64,000 nucleotides of DNA from Mixta gaviniae (GTDB lineage: Bacteria; Pseudomonadota; Gammaproteobacteria; Enterobacterales; Enterobacteriaceae): assembly GCF_002953195.1 (NCBI RefSeq), contig NZ_CP026377.1:806001-870000 (forward strand). Direction: 5' to 3'. Made by a program: the position numbers and the translations under genes. Below the pieces are notes generated by a model, which was not told where the DNA came from, made no database searches, and saw only the letters and a list, made by a program, of their open reading frames with translations. Below are positions 33,731 to 43,339 of the stretch, one piece after another. Every line of letters starts with the position of its first letter. The first letter of the stretch is position 1.

Positions 33731-34345
33731 ATGAACAAGACTAAGATTGCTAAGACTCTGATGGCTGTGATGGTGGGTTCTGCACTGCTGAGCGGTTCTG
33801 CGCTGGCGGATGAATCTGTATCACAGAAAACGCAGAATACGGCGGATAGCGCAGGGTCCAAAATCGATAGCTCTATGAAAAAAGTCGATGGTTTTATGGA
33901 TGACAGCGGCATCACCGCCAAAGCGAAAGCGGCGCTGGTGGATGACGAAACGATTAAAAGCACGGATATCTCCGTTGAGACCGAGAAGGGTGTGGTTACC
34001 CTGAGCGGTTTTGTCGCTTCCCAGGATCAGGCTGAAAAAGCTGTGGCCGTGGTGAAGAAAGTGGAGGGTGTGAAATCCGTCAACGATAAACTACACGTTA
34101 AAGACAGCGAAAAACAGTCAGTTAGCGGTTATGCAGGTGATGCTGCAACAACCAGCGAAATTAAAGCTAAGCTATTAGCGGATGATATTGTGCCGTCCCG
34201 TAAAATCAAAGTTGAAACCACTAATGGTGTGGTCCAGCTTTCTGGTGCGGTAGAAAATCAGGCACAGTCTGAACGTGCCGAAAGTATCGCCAAAGCGATT
34301 GAAGGCGTGAAAAGCGTTAAAAACGACCTGCAGGTCAAAAAATAA
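33731..34345 (+). CDS. osmY: Osmotically inducible periplasmic protein OsmY
   Basis: 204 residues. A signal peptide ends at SGSALA-DE (about residue 27). Two BON domains follow (about residues 58-125 and 135-203), each with a DDETIKS/ADDIVPS entry, a VETxxGVVxLSG strand and a final VKSVxxxLxVK. OsmY is a periplasmic chaperone-like stress protein. ATG 33731 is preferred over the upstream GTG because of the strong ribosome site and signal peptide. Confidence 0.95.
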   Translation: MNKTKIAKTLMAVMVGSALLSGSALADESVSQKTQNTADSAGSKIDSSMKKVDGFMDDSGITAKAKAALVDDETIKSTDISVETEKGVVTLSGFVASQDQAEKAVAVVKKVEGVKSVNDKLHVKDSEKQSVSGYAGDAATTSEIKAKLLADDIVPSRKIKVETTNGVVQLSGAVENQAQSERAESIAKAIEGVKSVKNDLQVKK

Positions 34346-34473
34346 TGCTTTTCCGGCGCGGCTCTGACGGGCCGCGTCGTTGCTATCCCGTAAAAGAAGA
34401 ATATTCACGGGGATTAACCCCCTGAATTTGCTGAGTAAGCAGTTCGATTTTCACTATGGTAAAGGAGAGGCTT

Positions 34474-34635
34474 ATGTTTCGTTGGGGTATTATATTTCTG
34501 GTAATCGCACTGATCGCAGCGGCATTAGGCTTCGGCGGTCTGGCTGGTACGGCCGCATGGGCAGCTAAGATTGTCTTCGTGGTTGGTATTATCCTGTTCC
34601 TCGTCAGCCTGTTTACCGGACGTAAACGTCCCTAG
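34474..34635 (+). CDS. ytjA: DUF1328 family membrane protein YtjA
   Basis: 53 residues: [20 protein letters not shown], a short loop, then [20 protein letters not shown] and FTGRKRP. Two membrane helices and the length equal the DUF1328 family. AAGGAGAGG lies 4 bases before the ATG. In E. coli it also lies between osmY and yjjU. Confidence 0.93.
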   Translation: MFRWGIIFLVIALIAAALGFGGLAGTAAWAAKIVFVVGIILFLVSLFTGRKRP

Positions 34636-34692
34636 GTAAGCATGCCCTCGACGCTGAACAGACAGATTCAGTGAACTTAGCGGAGGCCAGTC

Positions 34693-34878
34693 ATGAATAG
34701 CGACATCGTTGCAGGCAAATGGAAACAATGGAAAGGCCAGATGGCGCTGATGTGGGCGGAATGGTTTGACAGCGATGACGCCTGGATGTCGGGAAATAAT
34801 GACTGGCTCTCCGGAATTTTGCAGGAAGACTACGGCAGGGAGCAGTACGAGGCGACCCCCGAAAAAGACCCACGCTGA
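34693..34878 (+). CDS. CsbD-like small stress protein
   Basis: 61 residues: MNSDIVAGKWKQWKGQ, then DSDDAWMSGNNDWLSGIL and QEDYGREQYE. The NxDxxxGKWKQxKG start and the GNxDxLxGxLQExYG end match the CsbD family of small stress-induced proteins, although the middle is tryptophan-rich and unusual. AGCGGAGG lies before the ATG. It ends 8 bases before yjjU. Confidence 0.65.
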   Translation: MNSDIVAGKWKQWKGQMALMWAEWFDSDDAWMSGNNDWLSGILQEDYGREQYEATPEKDPR

Positions 34879-34886
34879 GCCATCCC

Positions 34887-35942
34887 GTGGGAACACGTAT
34901 TCCGGTAACGCCTGGCAATATTGAGGCGTTAGCGCAACGCCCTTTTAACCCTGGCAAACTGGCGCTGGTGTGCGAAGGGGGCGGTCAACGCGGTATCTTT
35001 ACCGCCGGCGTGCTGGACGCGTTCCAGCGAGCCCGCTTCAATCCCTTTCAACTCTATTTAGGCACCTCTGCCGGCGCGCAAAACCTCTCTGCGTTTGTCT
35101 GCGGCCAGCCGGGCTACGCCCGACGCGTCATCACGCGTTATACCACCAGTAAACTCTTTTTCGATCCGCTGCGTTTTGCGCGCGGCGGGCACCTTATCGA
35201 TCTCGACTGGCTGACCGCCATCACCAGCCAGGAGCTGCCGCTGGCGATGACTCAGGCGGAACAATTGCTGGCTGACGGCAGAGAGTTCTATATGTGCGCC
35301 TGCCGCAGCGATGATTATAGTGCCCGCTACTTCGCTCCCGATAGCGCCAACTGGCTGGAGATCATTAAAGCCTCCAGCGCCATTCCCGGCTTTTACCGCA
35401 GCGGTATCGCGCTGGAAGAGGGCAGCTATCTCGACGGCGGCATTACCGACGCGATCCCGGTGCGTGAGGCAGCGCGGCGCGGCGCCGATACCATCGTAGT
35501 GATCCGCACTGTGCCTTCGCAGATGTTCTATACGCCGGGCTGGATTAAACGTATGGAGCGCTGGTTTACCGGCAGCCCGTGGGTAAACCTGCTGCAGCAG
35601 CATGAAAAAAGCTATCATGAGATTCAGCAGTTTATTGAACAGCCGCCCGGCGACCTGCGCATTATTGAAATCTATCCGCCGCATCCGCTGGCCAGTAGCG
35701 CGCTGGGCAGCCGCCTGCGTGCGCTGAATCAGGATTACCATCTGGGCCGACGCTGCGGGCGCTATTTTCTCGCCACGCTGGGGCAGTGGCTGAACCCGGG
35801 CGATGCGCTGGCAAGCCCGGTAATCATTACTCCGCCGGCGCCGGTGGCGAATGAGCCGGCTCACCTGCCGATCAGCCTGAATGAGGTCGTGAACAAAAAT
35901 GCGGAGAATGACGCCGATTATGACAAAGGATCGCTGGCATGA
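34887..35942 (+). CDS. yjjU: Patatin-like phospholipase YjjU
   Basis: 351 residues from a GTG start that gives the family N-terminus MGTRIPVTPGNIEAL. The patatin fold is shown by the oxyanion block CEGGGQRGIFTAGVLD, the nucleophile GTSAG (GxSxG) and the DGG of the Ser-Asp dyad (YLDGGITDAIPV). A predicted cytoplasmic lipid acyl hydrolase. Its stop overlaps the yjjV start (ATGA), so the two are coupled. Confidence 0.93.
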   Translation: MGTRIPVTPGNIEALAQRPFNPGKLALVCEGGGQRGIFTAGVLDAFQRARFNPFQLYLGTSAGAQNLSAFVCGQPGYARRVITRYTTSKLFFDPLRFARGGHLIDLDWLTAITSQELPLAMTQAEQLLADGREFYMCACRSDDYSARYFAPDSANWLEIIKASSAIPGFYRSGIALEEGSYLDGGITDAIPVREAARRGADTIVVIRTVPSQMFYTPGWIKRMERWFTGSPWVNLLQQHEKSYHEIQQFIEQPPGDLRIIEIYPPHPLASSALGSRLRALNQDYHLGRRCGRYFLATLGQWLNPGDALASPVIITPPAPVANEPAHLPISLNEVVNKNAENDADYDKGSLA

Positions 35943-36712
35943 GGTTTATTGATACCCACTGTCATTTTGATTTTCCGCCCTTTAGCGGAAATGAGACGGA
36001 AAGCCTGGCGCTGGCGGCGCAGGCGGGCGTAGAGCGGATTATCGTGCCGGCGATTGACGCCACGCGCTTTGCGCGCGTTTTGCAGTTAAGCCGCCAGCAT
36101 CCGCCGCTTTACGCCGCGCTCGGCCTGCATCCGATTGTCATTGCGCAGCACAGTGAGGCGTCGCTGGAACAGCTGGAGCAATGCCTGCGCCAGCGGCCGG
36201 AAAAGCTGGTGGCGATCGGCGAGATCGGTCTCGATCTGTATATGACGGATCCCTGTTTCGATCGGCAGCAGCACTTTCTTGATGCGCAGCTGCGGCTGGC
36301 GCGTGATTACGATCTGCCGGTGATCCTGCATTCGCGCCGCACGCACGATAAGCTGGCGATGCATCTGCGCCGTCTGGAGGTGCCGCGTCGCGGCGTGGTG
36401 CATGGCTTTGCCGGCAGCCTGCAGCAGGCGCAGGCATTTATCGCCGCCGGTTATGCTATCGGCGTCGGCGGTACCATTACCTACCCGCGCGCCAGTAAGA
36501 CGCGCGAAACCATCGCCCGGCTGCCGCTCTCCGCGCTGCTGCTGGAGACCGATGCGCCTGATATGCCGCTGAACGGTTTTCAGGGCGAGCCGAACCGTCC
36601 TGAACGGGTGCGAAACGTATGGCAGACGCTGTGTGAACTGCGTGATGAAGCGCCAGAAGAGATCGCCGGCATCCTCGCTGCCAATAGCGAGCGGCTGTTC
36701 CGCCTGCGCTAA
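35939..36712 (+). CDS. yjjV: TatD-family metal-dependent hydrolase YjjV
   Basis: 257 residues. TatD signatures in order: DTHCHFDF (HxH metal ligands), GEIGLD, VILHSRRTHD, VHGFAGS and LLETDAP. A 3'-5' DNA exonuclease or deoxyribonuclease-like activity is known for the family. The start lies in the ATGA overlap with yjjU. In E. coli yjjW and yjjI follow; here the deo control region follows directly. Confidence 0.94.
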   Translation: MRFIDTHCHFDFPPFSGNETESLALAAQAGVERIIVPAIDATRFARVLQLSRQHPPLYAALGLHPIVIAQHSEASLEQLEQCLRQRPEKLVAIGEIGLDLYMTDPCFDRQQHFLDAQLRLARDYDLPVILHSRRTHDKLAMHLRRLEVPRRGVVHGFAGSLQQAQAFIAAGYAIGVGGTITYPRASKTRETIARLPLSALLLETDAPDMPLNGFQGEPNRPERVRNVWQTLCELRDEAPEEIAGILAANSERLFRLR

Positions 36713-36748
36713 AGGATCGACAGCCGCGTCAGGGATCAACAGGGCAAA

Positions 36749-36764
36749 TGTGATAATTCTCACA
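36749..36764 (+). promoter_or_regulatory. Perfect CRP-type palindrome upstream of deo
   Basis: TGTGA-TAATTC-TCACA has both CRP half-sites perfect and lies inside a longer 12+12 inverted repeat (GGGCAAATGTGA / TCACATTTGCCC). It is 79 bp upstream of the next CRP site. It could serve a second deo promoter; as an RNA hairpin it could also end the yjjV transcript, but no T-tract follows. Confidence 0.65.
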
Positions 36765-36827
36765 TTTGCCCTTCTGCGTTATGATAGGCGCAGAAAGCGG
36801 TTCCGGTTGCGGCCTGTTGCGCTTTTG

Positions 36828-36843
36828 TGTGACTTAAATCACA
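36828..36843 (+). promoter_or_regulatory. CRP site 2 of the deo promoter
   Basis: TGTGA-CTTAAA-TCACA, both halves perfect. Its centre is exactly 53 bp upstream of the proximal site, the spacing known for the E. coli deoP2 CRP pair between which CytR binds. Confidence 0.75.
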
Positions 36844-36880
36844 TTAAATGTAAATCTGACGGTAACGTTTCTTAATTAAT

Positions 36881-36896
36881 TGTGAGATTCCGCACA
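36881..36896 (+). promoter_or_regulatory. CRP site 1 of the deo promoter
   Basis: TGTGA-GATTCC-GCACA with one mismatch in the second half. It lies about 40 bp before the expected transcription start, the class II position. The flanking TTAATTGTGA is identical to E. coli deoP2 as I remember it. Confidence 0.7.
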
Positions 36897-36915
36897 ACAA
36901 CGGGTCAGCGCGTGG

Positions 36916-36931
36916 TGTTAAAATCGTAACA
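36916..36931 (+). promoter_or_regulatory. DeoR operator overlapping the -10 element
   Basis: TGTTAAAATCGTAACA is an inverted repeat TGTTA-N6-TAACA, two changes from the E. coli DeoR operator TGTTAGAATTCTAACA. TAAAAT at 36919-36924 is the likely -10 hexamer, so repressor binding would cover the promoter. Confidence 0.75.
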
Positions 36932-37049
36932 TCAAAGCGAAACAGCATCGCTGGCAAGGTGAGATGGATCTCAACCCTCTTCATGGAACCAAGACCGCGC
37001 GTTGAGCCTTCCGCTGGCGGAAGCTCACTGAATTTGTCTGGAGAGCATT

Positions 37050-37829
37050 ATGACTGATGTAACCGCTGCCGCGCTGCGTGCGCTGAAACTGATGGACCTG
37101 ACCACCCTTAACGATGATGACACCGATGCGAAAGTGATCGCGCTGTGCCATCAGGCGAAATCTCCGGCGGGCAATACGGCCGCAATCTGTATCTATCCGC
37201 GTTTTATTCCGGTGGCGCGTAAAGCGCTGCGCGAGCAGGGCACGCCTGATATCCGTATTGCGACCGTCACCAACTTCCCGCACGGCAACGAGGATATCGA
37301 TATCGCGCTGGCGGAAACCCGTGCGGCGATCGCCTACGGCGCCGACGAAGTAGACGTGGTGTTTCCTTACCGCGCGCTGATGGCAGGCGACGCCGATACG
37401 GGCTTTAAGCTGGTGAAAGCGTGCAAAGACGCCTGCGCGGCGGCAAATGTACTGCTGAAAGTGATTATTGAAACCGGCGAGCTGAAAGAGGAAGCGCTGA
37501 TCCGCCAGGCCTCTGAAATCGCTATCGATGCAGGCGCCGACTTTATCAAAACCTCTACCGGCAAAGTGCCGGTCAACGCCACGCCGGACGTGGCGAAAAT
37601 CATGATGGAAGTGATCCGCGATAAGGGCGTGAAAGATCGCGTTGGCTTTAAGCCTGCCGGCGGCGTGCGCACTGCGGAAGATGCCGCGCTCTATCTGCAG
37701 CTGGCCGACGATATTCTGGGCAGCGACTGGGCAGACGCACGTCACTTCCGTTTCGGCGCCTCCAGCCTGCTGGCCAGCCTGTTAAATGCGGCAGGCTACC
37801 AGAGCGCGCGCAGCACCAGCAGCTACTGA
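37050..37829 (+). CDS. deoC: Deoxyribose-phosphate aldolase
   Basis: Splits 2-deoxyribose 5-phosphate into acetaldehyde and glyceraldehyde 3-phosphate, the last step of deoxynucleoside use. 259 residues. The Schiff-base lysine lies in [10 protein letters not shown] or FIKTSTGK (both conserved lysines present), and the phosphate-binding end is intact. First gene of deoCABD behind a CRP/DeoR-controlled promoter. Confidence 0.97.
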   Translation: MTDVTAAALRALKLMDLTTLNDDDTDAKVIALCHQAKSPAGNTAAICIYPRFIPVARKALREQGTPDIRIATVTNFPHGNEDIDIALAETRAAIAYGADEVDVVFPYRALMAGDADTGFKLVKACKDACAAANVLLKVIIETGELKEEALIRQASEIAIDAGADFIKTSTGKVPVNATPDVAKIMMEVIRDKGVKDRVGFKPAGGVRTAEDAALYLQLADDILGSDWADARHFRFGASSLLASLLNAAGYQSARSTSSY

Positions 37830-37928
37830 TTTTCCTTTCAAAACAGCGGGTGCCCGCCGCCCGCTGAATATATCCGTTCTGGATCGGGACACCAGGCCTG
37901 ACAGCGATCCGTTAAACAGGGGGTTGCC

Positions 37929-39248
37929 TTGTTTCTACCACAAGAAATAATTCGAAAAAAACGTGATGGACACGCGCTGAGCGAAGAAGAGATCCGCTTC
38001 TTTATCAACGGCGTGCGTGATAACTCCGTGTCGGAAGGTCAAATTGCCGCGCTGGCGATGACCATCTTTTTCCACGACATGACCCTGCCGGAACGGGTGG
38101 CGCTGACCATGGCGATGCGCGATTCCGGCACGGTACTGAACTGGCAGGCGCTGAACCTGAACGGGCCGGTGGTGGATAAACACTCCACCGGCGGCGTGGG
38201 TGATGTTACCTCGCTGATGCTGGGTCCGATGGTGGCCGCCTGCGGCGGCTATGTGCCGATGATCTCCGGCCGCGGGCTGGGTCATACCGGTGGCACACTC
38301 GACAAGCTGGAGGCGATACCCGGCTTCGATATTTTCCCCAGCGATGCGCGTTTCCGCGAGATGATTAAGCAGAACGGCGTCGCTATCATTGGCCAGACTA
38401 ACTCACTGGCGCCGGCGGATAAGCGTTTTTACGCCACGCGCGACATTACCGCCACCGTCGATTCGATTCCGTTGATCACCGCCTCGATCCTGGCGAAGAA
38501 GCTGGCCGAAGGGCTGGATGCGCTGGTGATGGATGTCAAAGTGGGATCGGGCGCCTTTATGCCGACCTTTGCGCTTTCCGAACAGCTGGCGCAGGCGATC
38601 GTCGGCGTCGCCAACGGCGCGGGCTGCAAAACCACCGCGCTGCTGACCGATATGAATCAGGTGCTGGCCTCCAGCGCCGGCAATGCGCTGGAAGTGCGCG
38701 AAGCAGTGCTGTTCCTGACCGGCAGCTACCGCAATCCGCGCCTGCTGGAGGTGACGATGGCGCTGTGCAGCGAAATGCTGCTCTCCGGCGGGCTGGCAAA
38801 AGATGACGCCGAGGCGCGGCAGAAGCTGCAGCAGGTGCTGGATAACGGCCGCGCGGCGGAGGTCTTCGCCCGCATGGTTGCTGCACAAAGCGGCCCGAAC
38901 GATTTTATTGAACAGATGGACCGCTATCTGCCGGCGCCGATGCTGAGCAAAGCGGTCTACGCCGACGCGCCCGGTATCGTCACCGCGATGGATACGCGTG
39001 CGCTCGGTATGGCGGTGGTGGCGTTAGGCGGCGGCCGTCGCCGCGCCAGCGATGCTATCGATTACAGCGTCGGCTTCAGCGAGATGGCGCAGCTGGGCGA
39101 TCGCGCGGACAGCCAACGTCCGCTGGCGGTGATCCACGCCGACAGCGAGGAGCGCTGGCAGGAAGCGGCGCAGGCGGTGAAAGCCGCCATTACGCTCGGC
39201 GCTGAGCCGCCGGCCGCGACGCCGGTTATCTATCGTCGTATCAGCTAA
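37929..39248 (+). CDS. deoA: Thymidine phosphorylase
   Basis: Phosphorolysis of thymidine and deoxyuridine to base and deoxyribose 1-phosphate. 439 residues. KHSTGGVGD (phosphate binding) and [16 protein letters not shown] are present. The start is TTG after AGGGGGTTGCC; the E. coli gene also starts with TTG, and [18 protein letters not shown] is the family N-terminus. Confidence 0.97.
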   Translation: MFLPQEIIRKKRDGHALSEEEIRFFINGVRDNSVSEGQIAALAMTIFFHDMTLPERVALTMAMRDSGTVLNWQALNLNGPVVDKHSTGGVGDVTSLMLGPMVAACGGYVPMISGRGLGHTGGTLDKLEAIPGFDIFPSDARFREMIKQNGVAIIGQTNSLAPADKRFYATRDITATVDSIPLITASILAKKLAEGLDALVMDVKVGSGAFMPTFALSEQLAQAIVGVANGAGCKTTALLTDMNQVLASSAGNALEVREAVLFLTGSYRNPRLLEVTMALCSEMLLSGGLAKDDAEARQKLQQVLDNGRAAEVFARMVAAQSGPNDFIEQMDRYLPAPMLSKAVYADAPGIVTAMDTRALGMAVVALGGGRRRASDAIDYSVGFSEMAQLGDRADSQRPLAVIHADSEERWQEAAQAVKAAITLGAEPPAATPVIYRRIS

Positions 39249-39417
39249 AAGCTTCGGCGGCGACAGCGCGGAAGGCGCAGGGCGCTAACGACGCTGAGTG
39301 AAAGGGCGCGACGGGCGCGACGGGCGCACCTGCCGCTTGAAGTCGGGCCGGGATAGGCGTCATACTGTTCTGATCGCTTTTTTATTTTCTCATCGCGCTA
39401 AGGCGCAGGAGAGTAAC

Positions 39418-40641
39418 ATGAAACGTGTATTTATCATGGTGCTGGACTCCTTCGGGATTGGTGCCAGTAAAGACGCCGAAAAATTCGGCGATGCCGGTTC
39501 AGACACGCTGGGCCATATCGCTAAAGCCTGCTTCAACGGCGAGGCGGACGAAGGGCGCAAAGGCCCGCTGCATCTGCCGAACCTGACGGCGTTAGGGCTG
39601 GGGAAAGCGGCGGAAGCCTCTACCGGCACCTTCCCGCCGGGCCTGGATCCGAACGCGGAAATTATCGGCGCTTACGCCTATGCCAGTGAACTCTCTTCAG
39701 GCAAAGATACGCCGTCAGGCCACTGGGAAATCGCCGGCGTGCCTGTGCTGTTTGACTGGGGTTACTTCAGCGACACTGAAAACAGTTTCCCGCAGGCGCT
39801 GCTGGATAAGCTGGTTGAGCGCGCCGATCTGCCGGGCTATCTCGGCAACTGCCACTCTTCCGGCACGGTGATCCTCGATAAGCTCGGCGAAGAGCATATG
39901 AAAACCGGCAAGCCGATTTTCTATACCTCCGCCGACTCGGTCTTCCAGATCGCCTGCCACGAAGAGACCTTCGGCCTGCAGCGCCTGTATGACCTGTGCG
40001 AAATCGCCCGTGAAGAGCTGGATAAAGGCGACTACAACATTGGCCGCGTGATCGCGCGTCCGTTTGTGGGCGATAAAGCGGGCAACTTCCAGCGCACCGG
40101 CAACCGTCACGACCTGGCGGTTGAGCCGCCGTCGCCGACTATCCTGAAAAAGCTGGTGGAAGAGAAGCAGGGCAACGTGATCTCGGTAGGTAAAATCGCC
40201 GATATCTACGCCCATGTCGGCATCACCAAAAAAGTGAAGGCGACCGGGCTGGATGCCTTGTTCGATGCGACGGTAAAAGAGATGGCGGAAGCGCCGGACA
40301 ATGCCATCGTCTTCACTAACTTCGTCGATTTTGACTCCACCTGGGGTCACCGTCGCGACGTGGCCGGTTACGCCGGCGGTCTGGAGCTGTTCGATCGCCG
40401 TCTGCCGGAGCTGATGGCGCTGGTGAAAGAGGGCGATATCCTGATCCTCACCGCCGACCACGGCTGCGATCCGACCTGGCACGGTACCGATCATACCCGC
40501 GAGCATATCCCGGTGCTGATCTACGGACCGGGCGTCAAACCGGGCTCCCTCGGCTATCGCGAAACCTTCGCGGATATCGGGCAAACGGTGGCGAAATACT
40601 TCGGCCTGTCCGATATGGAATATGGCAAAAGCATGCTGTAA
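39418..40641 (+). CDS. deoB: Phosphopentomutase
   Basis: Interconverts ribose/deoxyribose 1- and 5-phosphates. 407 residues. Metal-binding [20 protein letters not shown], the catalytic threonine block [14 protein letters not shown] and [18 protein letters not shown] are all there. ATG 39418 after GGAGAGTAAC is the start. The frame is open upstream (39298) through a GGGCGCGAC repeat that is not coding. Confidence 0.97.
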   Translation: MKRVFIMVLDSFGIGASKDAEKFGDAGSDTLGHIAKACFNGEADEGRKGPLHLPNLTALGLGKAAEASTGTFPPGLDPNAEIIGAYAYASELSSGKDTPSGHWEIAGVPVLFDWGYFSDTENSFPQALLDKLVERADLPGYLGNCHSSGTVILDKLGEEHMKTGKPIFYTSADSVFQIACHEETFGLQRLYDLCEIAREELDKGDYNIGRVIARPFVGDKAGNFQRTGNRHDLAVEPPSPTILKKLVEEKQGNVISVGKIADIYAHVGITKKVKATGLDALFDATVKEMAEAPDNAIVFTNFVDFDSTWGHRRDVAGYAGGLELFDRRLPELMALVKEGDILILTADHGCDPTWHGTDHTREHIPVLIYGPGVKPGSLGYRETFADIGQTVAKYFGLSDMEYGKSML

Positions 40642-40659
40642 TACGCGGCTTTCACTTTA

Positions 40660-40689
40660 ACGCCAGCCTGCGCGCTGGCGTGTTTCATT
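40660..40689 (+). terminator. Hairpin between deoB and deoD
   Basis: ACGCCAGC-CTGCGC-GCTGGCGT followed by GTTTCATTTTTTC. It can act as a partial terminator or as an RNA-stabilising stem inside the operon. Confidence 0.5.
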
Positions 40690-40708
40690 TTTTCAAGGAA
40701 TAACGACA

Positions 40709-41428
40709 ATGGCTACGCCTCATATTAATGCTGAAATGGGTGATTTCGCGGACGTGGTTCTGATGCCCGGCGATCCGCTGCGCGCTAAGCATATCGCCGA
40801 AACCTTTCTGGAAGACGCGGTAGAAGTGAACAATGTACGCGGCATGCTCGGCTATACCGGCACCTATAAAGGCCGCCGCATCTCCGTGATGGGCCACGGC
40901 ATGGGCATTCCTTCCTGCTCCATCTATGCGAAAGAGCTGATCACTGAATTTGGCGTGAAGAAGATCATTCGCGTCGGCTCCTGCGGCGCGGTGCGCGCGG
41001 ATGTGAAACTGCGCGACGTCGTTATCGGCATGGGCGCCTGCACCGATTCTAAAGTGAACCGTATGCGCTTTAAGGATCACGATTTCGCGGCGATCGCCGA
41101 TTTCGAAATGGTGCGCAACGCGGCGGATGCGGCGAAAGCGCTGGGTATCGAAGCGCGCGTCGGCAACATCTTCTCTGCTGACCTGTTCTATACGCCAGAT
41201 CCGCACATGTTCGACGTCATGGAAAAATATGGCATCCTCGGCGTAGAGATGGAAGCGGCGGGCATCTATGGCGTGGCGGCGGAATTCGGCGCGAAAGCGT
41301 TGACCATCTGCACCGTTTCCGACCATATTCGCACCCACGAGCAGACCACGGCGGCCGAGCGCCAGACCACCTTCAGCGATATGATCAAAATCGCGCTGGA
41401 GTCGGTGCTGCTGGGCGATAACGCCTGA
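40709..41428 (+). CDS. deoD: Purine nucleoside phosphorylase DeoD type
   Basis: Phosphorolysis of purine (deoxy)nucleosides; hexameric family. 239 residues. [39 protein letters not shown] and the catalytic aspartate in SDHIRTHE are present. AAGGAATAACGACA precedes the ATG. It ends the deo operon. Confidence 0.97.
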   Translation: MATPHINAEMGDFADVVLMPGDPLRAKHIAETFLEDAVEVNNVRGMLGYTGTYKGRRISVMGHGMGIPSCSIYAKELITEFGVKKIIRVGSCGAVRADVKLRDVVIGMGACTDSKVNRMRFKDHDFAAIADFEMVRNAADAAKALGIEARVGNIFSADLFYTPDPHMFDVMEKYGILGVEMEAAGIYGVAAEFGAKALTICTVSDHIRTHEQTTAAERQTTFSDMIKIALESVLLGDNA

Positions 41429-41435
41429 TAACCCC

Positions 41436-41467
41436 ACCGGACGAGCGTTGCTCGTCCGGTTCTCCTC
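41436..41467. terminator. Terminator between deoD and smp
   Basis: ACCGGACGAGC-GTT-GCTCGTCCGGT forms a perfect 11-bp stem followed by TCTCCTC. It lies between convergent genes and may serve both. Confidence 0.75.
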
Positions 41468-41507
41468 ACGGCGTTTCGCCGCGATTATTCCCGTGTAACC
41501 TTTTTCA

Positions 41508-42170
41508 CTACGGCTTTTCCGCCGCGGGCGCCTCATCCTGCTCGTCGTTATCCTCTTTTACCGGCGTGCTGGCGGTTAGCAGGAAGGGCGACTGCTGCCA
41601 GCGGGTACGGCGATCGCGCAGCAGCGTGCGGGTGAGAATAATGCCGATAGCCAGCGCCAGCAGCATCATCAGACGCAGGATGTTGGTGGTGTTGTCCACC
41701 TGTTTGGCCTCGGTAACCAGCACATGGGTATCGAGCGTCACACGCAGAAAGCCTTGGGGACCGTCGCTGTTATCGAGCGACTGCACCAGTTGATGGTTGA
41801 AATAGCTGCCCGCACGTTTGCCATCCAGCGCCAGGCGATCGCGTACGCTGATGCCTTCGCCGCTGCGCGCCACCAGCGAGCCTTCGCTGTCGTAAACCGA
41901 GGCGTCGAGAATGCGGCTGTTTTCCGTCATCTGTTTCAGGATGGCGGCAATTTGCGAGCGGTTTTCATCCTCATTATCCATCAGCGGCGTCAGCGTAAAG
42001 GCGACCTGACGGGTCAGGGTACGCGCCAGATCTTCAACCTGCCCGGAGCGCGCCATCTGGTGCCCGAGGCTGAACCAGGAGGCGCCCTGCATCAGCACCA
42101 CCAGCAGTGTAAGACAGATCAGCACGATAACCGTGCGGTGCAGACGAAATTTGAGCCGGGATTTAGCCAT
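41508..42170 (-). CDS. smp: SMP/YtjB membrane protein
   Basis: 220 residues from ATG 42170. A TTG two codons upstream is possible, but MAKSRLKFRLHR is the family start. One membrane helix near residues 10-30 (VIVLICLTLLVVLMQGASWF) and a second near 165-185, with a periplasmic domain between (VYDSEGSLVARSGEG, GFLRVTLDTHVLVTEA). The function of this conserved protein is not established. It is divergent from serB as in E. coli. Confidence 0.93.
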   Translation of the reverse strand: MAKSRLKFRLHRTVIVLICLTLLVVLMQGASWFSLGHQMARSGQVEDLARTLTRQVAFTLTPLMDNEDENRSQIAAILKQMTENSRILDASVYDSEGSLVARSGEGISVRDRLALDGKRAGSYFNHQLVQSLDNSDGPQGFLRVTLDTHVLVTEAKQVDNTTNILRLMMLLALAIGIILTRTLLRDRRTRWQQSPFLLTASTPVKEDNDEQDEAPAAEKP

Positions 42171-42348
42171 TTCCAACCTTGCTTCCTGAACAACAGAGGG
42201 GAGTCTGTTTTTGCGACTTTATGTTGCCAGAAGCGCGGCTGACAGGGTAGCCTCTTGCGAGGTTTTCTCTACAGGCTGTGGCCCGGCAAGGATGTCAACA
42301 GAACGTCCTGGATGGCGGCAGCCGATCATCTTCCCGACAGGAGCTGTA

Positions 42349-43326
42349 ATGCCTAATCGTTTGACCTGGTGCGACCTGCCTTCCGACGTTTCTCTCTGGC
42401 CAGGCCTGCCTCTTTCACTGAGCGGCGATGAAGTGATGCCGCTCGACTATCGCGCCGGGCGTACCGGCTGGCTGCTTTACGGGCACCAGCTTGATAAGGC
42501 GCGCCTGACGGCGTATCAACACCGTCTGGGCGCGGCGATGGTGATCGTCAGCGCCTGGTGCGTGGATGATTACCAGGTGATTCGCCTGGCGGGATCGCTG
42601 ACGCCGCGCGCCACCCGTCTCGCCCATGACGCGGGGCTGGATGTGGCGCCGCTGGGCAAAATTCCGCATCTGAAAACGCCGGGCCTGCTGGTGATGGATA
42701 TGGACTCAACGGCGATTGAGATCGAGTGTATTGATGAAATCGCTCGCCTGGCGGGCTGCGGCGAGCAGGTGGCCGAGGTGACCGAGCGGGCGATGCGCGG
42801 CGAGCTGGATTTTACCGCCAGCCTGCGCCAGCGCGTGGCGACGCTAAAAGGCGCCGATGCCAATATCCTTAGGCAGGTGCGCGATGAACTGCCGCTGATG
42901 CCGGGCTTATGCACGCTGGTGCAGAAGCTGCAGGCGCTGGGCTGGCAGGTGGCTATCGCCTCCGGCGGCTTTACCTTTTTCGCTGAATACCTGCGTGACA
43001 GGCTGCACCTGACGGCAGCTGTCGCCAACGAGCTGGAGATCCGCGACGGCCTGCTGACCGGCGAGGTCATCGGGCCGGTGGTCGATGCGCAGTATAAGGC
43101 GACCACGCTGGCGAAGCTGGCGCAGCGATATGAGATCCCGGTTGAACAAACGGTGGCGATCGGCGACGGCGCCAACGATCTGTTGATGATCAAGGCGTCG
43201 GGGTTAGGTATCGCCTACCACGCCAAGCCGAAAGTGAATGAACAAACCGAAGTAACGATTCGACATGCCGATCTGATGGGCGTCTTCTGCATCCTCAGCG
43301 GCAGCCTGAATCACGAGACCCGATAA
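42349..43326 (+). CDS. serB: Phosphoserine phosphatase
   Basis: Last step of L-serine synthesis. 325 residues with an N-terminal regulatory domain and a HAD phosphatase domain: nucleophile DMDST (about residue 115), SGGF and the GDGAND motif. ATG 42349 after ACAGGAGCTGTA. It is followed by radA after 13 bases, so it is probably cotranscribed. Confidence 0.96.
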   Translation: MPNRLTWCDLPSDVSLWPGLPLSLSGDEVMPLDYRAGRTGWLLYGHQLDKARLTAYQHRLGAAMVIVSAWCVDDYQVIRLAGSLTPRATRLAHDAGLDVAPLGKIPHLKTPGLLVMDMDSTAIEIECIDEIARLAGCGEQVAEVTERAMRGELDFTASLRQRVATLKGADANILRQVRDELPLMPGLCTLVQKLQALGWQVAIASGGFTFFAEYLRDRLHLTAAVANELEIRDGLLTGEVIGPVVDAQYKATTLAKLAQRYEIPVEQTVAIGDGANDLLMIKASGLGIAYHAKPKVNEQTEVTIRHADLMGVFCILSGSLNHETR

Positions 43327-43339
43327 TCGAGGAATTGAG

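Noticed and set aside
36138..36763. Long minus-strand frames opposite yjjV
   Set aside because: Shadows of the TatD-family gene; no independent evidence.
39298..39417. Upstream extension of deoB through the GGGCGCGAC repeat
   Set aside because: The ATG at 39418 gives the exact family N-terminus and length of 407 residues with a good ribosome site.
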